From Pezicula radicicola (taxonomy: Eukaryota; Ascomycota; Leotiomycetes; Helotiales; Dermateaceae), in the NCBI GenBank assembly GCA_003008705.1, contig PDUO01000060.1:175300-239299 (forward strand): 64,000 bases of DNA. Reading direction: 5' to 3'. Below, piece after piece: positions 1-9,078 of the stretch. The position numbers and the translations under genes were made by a program. The notes below the pieces were generated by a model. The model made no database searches and was not told where the DNA came from. It saw only the letters and a list, made by a program, of their open reading frames with translations. Position 1 is the first letter of the stretch; each line of letters opens with the position of its first letter.

Positions 1-614
1 CCCCTAGACATTTTTTGGATACTAAACATGCTTGTTTGGATATATTATGTTACTTTAATTTAAGTAATAATTTATTAGTAAGTTATTTGCTGGTATGATC
101 ACTTTAATAACCTTCCTAATGCCCCTAGCTACAATTGTGTTTGTTATGTGTACATTGGTATTATGACAAGAAGGCAGGAGAAGTATTAATATAATGTTAC
201 GTTAAACAGTGAAGTGTAAAGTGGCTATAGGAGTGTTTATCAACCCTTCCAGGTTACTTACAGACCTATAAAATAGGCTTATTCTCTGTTCTCTTAACTA
301 TTTACAGAATACAAAATATTTTTCGTACATGCCTCAATCCGGTTGTTGCTTTCCTATCTATACACGTTGAAATAAGTGGAGTTCTCAATACGCTCCATAT
401 ATATTTCCATCATATTGGTACGCTGACTTTTGTACATTTATATCCGGAACTCCGAGCCCAAATGTTCTTACAATCCAGCGGCATACAAATCCAGCATGCC
501 ATAGTGTCCACCCAAACACCAAAACTATGCAAGTAGATGACCAACCCTTCCACGCACGATGGTAATGCCTCCTTATGACCTTTCGTATCAATAGAACATC
601 TGCATTAGAATCCC
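1..614. other. Intergenic, no gene recognised
   Basis: AT-rich stretch at the window edge. It holds only short open frames with no family resemblance. It probably includes the 3' flank of the gene that ends at 615 on the minus strand. Confidence 0.5.
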
Positions 615-1250
615 TTATTTCTTTCCTGCCTCTTCCTTCTTTTGTGCCACAACCTTCTCGTCCTCCTCCTTCAACTCTTCCGCCTCCTCCTTTCCCCAAC
701 TCCACACCTCCCAAATCTGATCCATAATCAACCCACCATACCCCCTCCCATCCTCCAACGCCTCCTTCTCCCTCTGATCCCTCTTAGCCTTCCAATCCTT
801 ATCCTCACCACCCATCCAAACCCTCTGCAAAATCCCCTGCTTCTGAACCTCCTCCCCCTCAACCCTCTTCCTCTCCAACTCAGCCAAAACCCCCTTCTCA
901 CTCTCACTCCCTAACACGGTCCCATTCTTCGCCGCCAACCTAGCAGCCTTCTCCTCCTTTAACCGTCTCTGAATTTCCTTCGCTGCAGGCGGTAAATCGT
1001 TTCCCGGTGACAAGGATTCCATAAATGCTCGTTCCCGCTGCATCAGACTTCGTCCTGTATAATCATATGCTACTTGGTTTGCTCCTGTTGCTGTAGCGAC
1101 TAGGAGACCTATGGTATAGGCATCGAATTTTCGTGGTGGGAGCAGGATTATTATGGGACAGACGATTAGGGCGCCGAGCGCGACGTTGGAGATGAGTTTT
1201 TCGCGGTCGGAGGTTGTGGAGGAGAGGGGTGTTATGGTTGGGGTTGCCAT
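615..1250 (-). CDS. Small two-helix membrane protein with charged C-terminal half (function unknown)
   Basis: Single-exon frame of 211 residues. Residues about 20-38 (ending CPIIILLPP) and 45-60 look like two closely spaced membrane helices. The rest (about 75-211) is strongly charged, with runs of Glu, Lys and Arg and a KKEEAGKK-type tail, and is probably helical and soluble. Fungal proteins of this shape are sometimes labelled rhomboid family membrane protein. No rhomboid Ser-His catalytic motif (GxSG) is visible, so I would not assign protease activity. The start is the first ATG of the frame, in a good context (GCCATC read on the plus strand just before it). The opposite strand is also open in places because of the skewed codon use; that is a shadow. 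An organelle location is possible but not shown by the sequence. Confidence 0.75.
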   Translation of the reverse strand: MATPTITPLSSTTSDREKLISNVALGALIVCPIIILLPPRKFDAYTIGLLVATATGANQVAYDYTGRSLMQRERAFMESLSPGNDLPPAAKEIQRRLKEEKAARLAAKNGTVLGSESEKGVLAELERKRVEGEEVQKQGILQRVWMGGEDKDWKAKRDQREKEALEDGRGYGGLIMDQIWEVWSWGKEEAEELKEEDEKVVAQKKEEAGKK

Positions 1251-1467
1251 CTTAGATGCTTTGTAGGTGTGATTGGGTGTGAATTTGTGACTGATGAGGT
1301 CGTTATCTCTATTGTCGCATTGTTATTTCTCTGGTGTTGGAGTTGGTCAATGATAATGATTCAATAACAGCTCCAAAAACAATTTCATGTGCAGCGGCCG
1401 ACGTTTTTCCGGGGATGTGCTTGTTGAGTATAAATATTGAGATAAGAAGCTCCATGACATAATCCGA

Positions 1468-1573
1468 GTCGAGTTGCCAGAGTGGTTAATGGGTGTGACT
1501 CGAATAGTTGCTTCGTACAATTAGCAGATATCACATGGTTTCGGCCGCGTAGGTTCAAATCCTGCACTCGACG
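1468..1573 (+). tRNA. tRNA-Ser(CGA) with a 25-nt intron
   Basis: The seven-base acceptor arm GTCGAGT pairs with ACTCGAC (1566-1572), followed by discriminator G at 1573. The anticodon stem TGTGA/TCACA encloses a loop whose anticodon is CGA at 1501-1503, reading UCG serine codons. The insertion 1505-1529 lies one base 3' of the anticodon, the standard place for a nuclear tRNA intron. A long variable arm (GTTTCGGCC region) marks a class II tRNA. The T arm is GTAGG-TTCAAAT-CCTGC. All parts agree with fungal tRNA-Ser(CGA). Confidence 0.93.
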
Positions 1574-1580
1574 ATTCATC

Positions 1581-1584
1581 TTTT
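1581..1584 (+). terminator. Likely RNA polymerase III terminator (T4 run)
   Basis: The first TTTT lies eight bases after the tRNA discriminator base, and a longer T tract follows at about 1605-1614 as a backup. Confidence 0.6.
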
Positions 1585-2051
1585 GATTATTTTGAGTAGT
1601 CTTTCTTTTTTTTTGATTGCATGAGGTTTAGTTTCTTTATCTGTGGAGGTGAATCTCCTTTTTTCTTTTTTGCTCTTCTCTGCACGGCTGATGATGTTGG
1701 CGATCAGGTGGTCTAAGCGTTCGCTAATAGACCTTAAAATTGTTGTCCGGCACACAGTGACAACAGTGACATTCAACTAAAGTAGGCGAGTCTTTGTTTA
1801 GGAAGGTCGTGAGGTCTTACGGTTAAATTTAGGTTTACACAGTCTGTATTTACCTAGTTTCTTTGATGAATTGTTTGCGTGTCGAAACAGCCTGGCGAGG
1901 CTCTGTGCTGCTCTGGTGGCTGGCGACTTTATCGGCCTGCAGGAGCCCAATCATAAGCGAGAAATAATTCTTGATTCTTCAATCTGGACCTCGAAATCAC
2001 TTGCGACCTTGTCTTCCACCTTTTCCCCAATTAGCAACAACACCTCACACC

Positions 2052-3016
2052 ATGACGAAATCAAAAGCACCTCAAGCGCACGCCAAATGGCCTGCGCTTT
2101 TCAAGAAGCACATTGGTCTGCTCGAGGCGCATATGAAGTTGATGGACCGATTGCAACAGAGCATGCGAGCAGAGATGGTAGACCTTGAGGAGGAGGAGAA
2201 GCAACAATTCTTGTCTGGTGAGAAGGGTAACTGGAAACTTGTCGCGGGAATGCGTGAGAGGACTGAAGAGTGCTTGAAGCAAGCACGGAAGATTACTTTG
2301 GGTGTTGTAAGTTTGTGACCATTGATGATTCGAGAGGGTAATAACTGACAAGATTTCCTACACAGTTACCGCAGAAGACGAAACAGCTAAGGCAGACTGC
2401 TAGACAAAAGGATCGCGATGAGAAAGAACGATTGAAAAACGGCGTCCTCGGTGATGATCCTACACATGACGGAGATGTGTCCGGCGATAGCTCCGACTCG
2501 GAGGAAGCTGTCGAGGCAAATGCTGATTTCGTCCCTCTTACGATCTTGGGCAAGAAGAGGAAGATGTCGTCTGCTGAAGCTCCATGCCAGGCCGTGGATG
2601 AGGGAGAAGCAAACCCGTACTTCGTCGTTGATGTCGAGCCTACACCCGTTGCTATCCTGAATGGGGAGACGAAACCCAAGAAGGTCAAAAAGGACAAGAA
2701 GGATAAGGACAGAAGGGCGTCGGACCTATTGAAGGAACCAGAATTGATTGGCAAGAAGACCGACGAAGATGGAGGCGAAGTACCATCTGTCCAGTCTACC
2801 CTAGAGGCTGCACCTCTGGTTGTAGAGGGAGGAAAGAAGAAAAAGCGGAGACGTAGTGAAAGAAGTGAGGTCAGTGAAGTCGAGCAGGATACAAAGAGAG
2901 CAAAGAAGGAGATAGAGAAGTCCGAGAAAAAGAAGAGAAAGGCTGAGGAGAGCCCAGATGTGGAGGCTGAAGAGCCTGCTGAAGGGAAGAAGAAGAAGAG
3001 AAAGTACAAGGCTTAA
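2052..3016 (+). CDS. Lysine-rich, probably nucleolar protein (unknown function)
   Basis: Two exons: 2052-2306 and 2366-3016. The intron at 2307-2365 is 59 nt, GTAAGT..CACAG, phase 0. The protein is 301 residues. Residues 1-85 are predicted helical, with paired Leu/Met and charged positions and a possible short coiled coil. The second exon becomes increasingly basic and acidic. Several stretches look like nuclear localisation signals (KKKKRRR; KKKKRK at the very C-terminus), separated by acidic Glu/Asp patches. That composition is typical of nucleolar ribosome-assembly factors, but I recognise no family, so the role is inference only. The start ATG has an excellent context (CACACCATGAC). Longer overlapping frames on both strands here are shadows. 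Confidence 0.8.
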
Positions 3017-3253
3017 AAAGGTTCTTGGATTAGGTGGAATTGTTGCTGTACGTTTATAGATATGGGGCACGATACCATAGCTTTTGTTGATATTAATGGC
3101 GTTACGATACCCATTGGGTCTTAAAAATAAAAAAATTATCAAGATTTGATATCTGGGGGAAGTGAGTAGCTGTACAACAGCACAATCGAAGCCAAGTTGC
3201 CTGCAGGTAATAACTAGTCTTCCATATTATTCACAGTAAAGGTCTAAAAGCCA

Positions 3254-5041
3254 CTACTTTTTGGCCTCAACCTTAACACTCGGCTCATCAAGCGCAATGC
3301 CATCAATAACAAAATCCACCTTCCCATTCTTTAATTCCTCAAGATCAGGGACAGAAGAATGCTTCACGCCATCAAACTTAACGTCCACCTCCTCAAGCGT
3401 AAGACCCTGCGTCTCAACCCAATAAAAGATAACAAACAACACCATCAAGATATCAAAACTAGCGTTGATGATATATGTCTTCCAACCAATAGCATCCAAC
3501 GCAAACGGAAAGACCATAGTTACAAACAACCCACACAGTTTCGTTGACATGGTGTAAAGTCCCATACCTGTTCCTCGGATACGGTAGGACAGAACTTCGG
3601 GAGGGTAGAGAACTGTGAGCGGACTAATACCAAAGCTGTAGGTTCCGTTATAAAGGAAGATACAGGCGATAGTTCCGTATATACCAGAAGTATTGGTCGA
3701 AGATCCATAAGCAGCTGTAAGACCACCAACCATATAAAACGCAATAATACCTCCCGTCAAACTAAGACAACACAAAAGTTTTCGACCAACGCGATCGGCA
3801 AACCAGGAGCCAACTACAGCGATAACGAGAGACCATGCTGTGAGAATAATATTGATCTCAAGTTGCGTAGTAGGAGAAGTGATTCCAGCCTGCTCCAACA
3901 TAGTACCAAAATAATAAGTAATGATATTCGTTCCAGGAAGCATAACCATAGCAGAGAAAGAGATAGCGATAATCAGACGTTTTCGATTAACAGGGTTGGT
4001 ATATGCTTCTGTGAAGGTAAGTTGACGTCCTTCTGTCTTTTCCCAGGCAATAGTATCTGCGATTTCTCGATATTGAATCAGAACTAGTGGATCTGTCTTG
4101 TCGCCTCCGCCGTTAACGATAGCTAGCACTTCGAGCGCTTCTTCATGTCGGTCTTGTCCTACGAGCCAGCGGGGTGATTCAGGTACGAAGAGTATGACGA
4201 ACATGCAGGCGATGGAGGGGACTATTTGAATCAAGCTTGGGATTCTCCAGGCCCAGGTTGTGGTTACGAATTGACTCTAATGTAATTGTCAGTATACTTT
4301 TCAATGGCGAAAATCCACAGAAAAAAACACTGAGACATAGTCTCGAAACAGTCGAGACAAACTCTTCAAAACACCAATCACCCTTTTCAGGCGGAAAAAC
4401 AAAACGAAAAGAAATAGTACTGTACTCACCCGATAACAAACACCACTAGCAATCAAAGTACCCACCCCCCAACAAGAATAATACAACCCCAGCGCAAAAA
4501 CCCTATGTTTCGGTGGAGCCGTCTCAGCAACATAAGTAGGCGTAGCAGTAGCAGCAATACCCATACCCATCCCAATAATAAACCTTCCAACAATAAACAT
4601 AGCAATATGTACGGAAGCAGTTTGTAAAATCGCACCAATGAGTGTGATAATACAAGACCAGAATATCGATTCTCGACGTCCGCGCCAATCTACGAGGAAT
4701 CCTGCGGGAAATGCGGCTATGGCTCCTCCTGTGTAGGATATTGCTGTGTTTAGTGACTTGGTTGCTGTGCTTAGGGAGAAGTAGTTGTAGTAGCTGGGCA
4801 TTACGTTTAGGGAACCCATTAGGGAACTGTCGTAGCCGAGGAGCTGGTTTTTTTGTTTTAGTTTTGGGATTTATTGCTTGATTTATTGGATGGATTGATT
4901 GGATGGCTGGTAGGTTTGATTGGTGGTTTAACTTACTACTGAGTCAACTACCGATGTTGCGACTATGAAGATTAGGATCATGATTCCTGAGTTGGGTACG
5001 AATCTCGAGACATATTGGCGTGGATATGCAGGGAGAGCCAT
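3254..5041 (-). CDS. MFS sugar transporter (hexose/lactose-permease type)
   Basis: Three exons: 5041-4937, 4843-4430 and 4276-3254. Introns are 93 and 153 nt, all phase 0 (GTAAGT, GTGAGT donors). The protein is 513 residues, the usual length for sugar porters (TC 2.A.1.1). The sequence shows the loop 2-3 motif DWRGRRES (about residue 87), the post-TM6 motif PESPRWL (about 205), the loop 8-9 motif DRVGRK, and a C-terminal ETQGLTLEEVD resembling the family PETKG motif. Roughly 12 hydrophobic segments alternate with short loops. It should sit in the plasma membrane and carry a mono- or disaccharide by proton symport; the substrate cannot be read from sequence. It lies 800 bp downstream of a same-strand 2OG oxygenase gene. 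The first exon has no signal peptide, as expected. Confidence 0.93.
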
Positions 5042-5848
5042 GATGAAGTTCGAACAATCCGACCTTGAAATTAGCGATGTGGTTTGATTGTCTTCTAAGT
5101 GTTTACTTCTAGAAGGTATTGGGGTTTCGACTTTAGTTATAGAGAATGAAGTAAGGTGCGGGGATACAGTATTATCCTCGTAGCTTTTGCTTACGAACTG
5201 CAGCAAGCTTATCGGTTCACTGAGGAGATAATGCATGCACTACTCCGTACGAGTAAGTTGTATGAAGGTCCCGGTACTTGCTTGGCGAGCTGCAGAGCGA
5301 GCGGTCATGTCCGCATTACCCCACAATTGCGTCCGATGATTAAGATAAGACTGTTATGATTTGAATCAATTCTTTGTTTATTATATGAATGGGGATAATG
5401 GGGTAAGAATGGGGTGATAAGAAGGCTTGGGGGTTTTAAAGAATGGGTCGCAAGGGACTTTCCTGAGAATAAATGTGACGAAGTATGAGCGAGGAGAGTA
5501 ATGATTGGATAGATGACAACTCTGGTAGAGATCTGCGGGATTGAATCGTGATGTGAATATTGAAGAATGGGGAAACACAGTAGACCACTGACACGCGACT
5601 TATCGAAGCACGAGGCAGTTACCAGAAAGTCATCTGTTGGCAAGATAAGGTACAACAGAAACGGGAATATGGTCGCTTAGCCAAATTACTGACATCGTGT
5701 AATATTAGGGAGATCTGGAAAGCATCTCCTCCTAAAGGGACTTGAGTTAATGTAGCAGTCTTTATCAGCTTCCAGTATGAAGCCTCAAATACACAGATGA
5801 CATTCTAAACTCACGACTAGAATTTTCTCGAAGCTCATACTGACCCCA
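5042..5848. other. Intergenic between transporter and oxygenase
   Basis: About 800 bp holding the promoter of the transporter and the 3' end of the oxygenase gene. No further gene is seen. Confidence 0.5.
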
Positions 5849-7022
5849 TCACACCGTAACACCCTCCCCCAAAATATTCTTATAATTCTTCGCCGTATTT
5901 CTAACCCTCCACTGACCCGCATTAACCTTCTCATACTTAGCGCCAGCCTCACCCTCCCTCACAATCGGTTCAATATCCACATCGGCACTAGGATGAACAA
6001 AAAAAGCCGTAGAATACCTAGCAGGTAACATACCATCCTCTCCAATCTTCCCTAATTCCTCAGCACTCAATTTCGGTGTTGTAACTCTATGCATAGTACT
6101 CCTCAATCTATCATTAGACAACCTCTGCAATAAATCCGCTACATTAATAACACAAGTCCCATGGATTGGAGTCGCTGGTACGAAATTATCGGTGTGGAAT
6201 GGATCGACTTCTAATCCTCCTACTTGGTCTTGGAAGAGTATTGTACAGAGTCCAAAATCTGTGTGTGGGATTATTCGAGCGTGTCCTTCTGACTCGATAA
6301 TGGATTTTTTGATTGGCATGTAGTGTAATAGACGTAATTGAGGATCTGCCCGTTGAAGTGCGTTCTTGAAGTATTCGAGATCGAGTTCCATTATTAGTGC
6401 TAGAGCTCTGAGAACGTCGATTGAGAGTTTGTAGCATTTCTAAGACTTTTGTTAGTACTAGTGACTGAAAAGTGCATTTATTCAAGCATAATTTGAGAAA
6501 TGGATTGTGTCGAACCTCGTAAAATGTATCCATAAACTCACGGAAACCCTTGAACTCCTCAGCTGAAGGACAGAGTGGGTTGTTAAATCTTCGATGCTCA
6601 TAACACTAACAAAAAATCAGTATCGTTTTTCCATCTCTCAGCTTTCGAAGAAAGAAAAAAAAATCACATACCTCTTTATGATCAGTACCACCATTTGCCT
6701 CAGCACCATCAGGTGTATAACCCTGATTAGTCTCCGCATCCGACAAAGTCTCTTTCAACTTCGCCTCTATCGGCCTCTCGAAATACTTCTTAGACTACAC
6801 AAATATCAAAACTTAAATCGTATAACAAAACCTCAAGAGTTGAAAGCATACCATCGCAAACATCTCATCAATTTCCGCCGGCGAAATTCCAAAGTCTTGT
6901 AGGTAAACCCAGCCATATACATGGAAAGCATTATATAACTTCTGAGCTACAGCCTTTTTTTCCACTTCTGAACCCGTGAGGAATTCTTGGAAGGAGATGA
7001 TTGGGAAGTTGGTTAGAGACAT
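5849..7022 (-). CDS. 2-oxoglutarate/Fe(II)-dependent dioxygenase (isopenicillin N synthase-like fold)
   Basis: Four exons: 7022-6852, 6794-6672, 6605-6516 and 6439-5849. Introns are 57, 66 and 76 nt, all phase 0. The product is 324 residues, normal for this family. The N-terminal part (PIISFQEF) matches the DIOX_N region. The iron triad is His187 and Asp189 in HTDFG, and His245 in STMHRVT. The 2-oxoglutarate-binding Arg269 with Ser sits in RYS. Such enzymes hydroxylate, desaturate or cyclise small molecules in the cytosol; the substrate is unknown. The third intron starts GTTCGA, a weak donor, yet the frame only works with it. The same-strand sugar-type transporter downstream may handle its substrate or product (inference). 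Three GC-box-like sites of the carbon repressor type lie in the promoter. Confidence 0.92.
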
Positions 7023-9065
7023 GGTGTATTTCAGGTGATGCGAACTCTTGCTTTGGGAACTATTGGTATAGAGGCAAGCTGGTATGTGAGGATATATGTA
7101 GTGAAGTTAAGGATATACCCCGCCTCATGGCTGATGGGATATCCCCACCATTGGCAATAACCCCACCTTTGGGGAGTCTCGCTCTTAGCTCTTAATGGCC
7201 TTATCAATATTGAATGACCTGGTAGGAGTACTGATACGAAGTACGAGTTGTATGATTGTGTTGAGTGCATGATTCACTTTTTAGGAGAAGTGTATCCCAC
7301 TTTTGACTTATCTCTCCCACCCTGTAGAAAGTGTATTAAGTGAGATTGATATAGTATCGACTTCATAAGTGGAGAAAGAGGATAATCGCTAACTTCATCA
7401 TCATTGAAGTGTTTAGAAGTAACGTGTAGTGATAATTGCAATATCCCCCTCAGAGAGAATCGGGAGGTTGAGAATTTCTATTTAACTCGCTGTTTCCACC
7501 CAACTTAACGTTTTTTTTTATTTTTAAAAAAAGGCAGCGCGAATATCTCTGTTGCTTGTTGTGCCTTTAAAAGGGCGTTAGTAAGTACAATGGGCTTGTG
7601 TAGCATACCTTAGCGACAGGTCCCATAAGGGGGAGGCTCGCTTACCAAAAATCATCCTAGAGCGCAACACCCATTTACGTGCCGTTTTCTTCTTCGTTGG
7701 ATTTTGACCGCTATTCAATCACATTCTGAAACAAAAGATCGCTGTAGATGGCGCATGGCGCATGGCGCAAGCCGAGATACTGTATGAGCGGGTGTATCCG
7801 TGCAGTAGTGCGGTCTTTACAGTAACCACTCACTAGGCTTCAAACGGGATCGTCTGCCTCTTTGTCCTCCAAGTCTAATTTAATAATATTAAGGACGAAT
7901 TCTGTGAGCTGTAAATATGTCCATGTGTTAATATTTCTTACTAGGATTGGATGCAACAGTTTTCTACTTGAAACTCGTTGGAATACGCCTCCAGAGCTCC
8001 CGACCCAGCCGTGTACATCGTGCCAGCCGCTCAAGAAAAAGCAATATCATGTTTTGTTTTCCACGAATTTAACTTCAAGAGTGAACAAGAGTTCAACGGG
8101 GATTTATCTAGATACCCGAGGCTTGGGCTATTTCGTCAAAGCACAAGGAATCGGAAACGTCAAGAAGGGACGATCATTGATGAAGCGACGCCACTCCAGG
8201 ACGGTTGTTCCTGATGCTACTGTACCATGGCGCGCATGGCTATAGTATGTACACACGTGGTAAATGCTTCTAGTTAGAGAACAGATTGCTTCTGAAACGA
8301 CCCTGAAAATGCCTTCACTGTCATAAATCATTTAAAATATACCAAAATCACATTTTTTGTAGCAAAAACCAGTTCAAGAGGTCCTCGGGACTGAACTAAC
8401 TTCGACAGTACTTGGGGAAAGGATTACTAATACGATACAGGCAGACGATGATCTGCAAAGCTTGGTAGATAATTTACATTGAAAAAACTCAGATCCTTTT
8501 GATTGTCTTGTTTCAGACTTCTAGTGTTCACAAAGACCACCTGTCGGCTACTGCCGACGAGCTCATGACTTTAGACAGAGTGACAATGACTCAGTGAGCT
8601 TGAGTCAGGGCCAGTTTGGATAATTTACTTGATTTGAGAAGCACACTTGATTTGTCAATTTGATTGACTGACTGCAAGTAATCCACATTGGTTGAGTAGT
8701 TCAGCACTTCTCAGTAATGAATTTATGAAATCAAGCGATTCAAGAATCTTCGGTCTACCCGCATCACGTCGCCTGTTCCCTACTAATAAATTTTACTTGC
8801 ACAGGCTCAATTTCCTTCTCCACATTTAGCAGATACAATACAAGTGACGGAGAATTTTCAAAACCGCTATCCTGTGCACAGCCTGACGACAAAATCGTGC
8901 GGGGGACCAAACCGAGGCAAACCAAGTCCTGCACAGACTATTCAAGTACGCCCTCTCCCCAAACTCTTATTCTGTGAATCTCTTATCTTAACCCGTCAAG
9001 AATGGCTCTTCATGTTCCTCATTCTTGATCTAGCCCTCTAGCTACTTTCTTAACAACATGTCAAG
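7023..9065. other. 2 kb intergenic, no gene recognised
   Basis: Divergent promoter space between the oxygenase (minus) and the CFEM receptor (plus). It contains short frames of 60-127 codons without family motifs, poly-A/T tracts near 7510, and a short triple repeat of ATGGCGC near 7750. Nothing coding can be supported. Confidence 0.45.
7118..7166. promoter_or_regulatory. Cluster of three CreA/Mig1-type sites plus an inverted CCAAT box
   Basis: CCCCGC at 7118-7123 and CCCCAC at 7143-7148 and 7161-7166 each fit the reverse of SYGGRG, the CreA/Mig1 consensus. ATTGG (inverted CCAAT) is at 7150-7154. They lie 96-144 bp upstream of the oxygenase ATG, where a fungal promoter should be. Binding is inferred, and single sites of this degeneracy are common. 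Confidence 0.35.
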
Positions 9066-9078
9066 ATGCGCTTCCTAA
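9058..9078 (+). promoter_or_regulatory. Upstream ORF overlapping the receptor start codon
   Basis: A six-codon frame begins at ATG 9058 and ends at TAA 9076-9078. It overlaps the main ATG at 9066 out of frame. Ribosomes would have to scan past it to make the receptor, so it could lower translation if it lies in the mRNA leader. Confidence 0.4.

Larger units (their letters stand above)
1251..2051. other. Intergenic carrying the tRNA-Ser gene
   Basis: Divergent promoter space between the membrane protein (minus) and the basic protein that starts at 2052 (plus). Apart from the tRNA at 1468-1573 no gene is seen. Confidence 0.5.

Noticed and set aside
642..914. 90-codon plus-strand frame rich in Leu and Pro
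   Set aside because: Antisense shadow of the Lys/Glu-rich coding region on the minus strand.
7749..7770. Triple ATGGCGC repeat
   Set aside because: Only three short units; too small to interpret.
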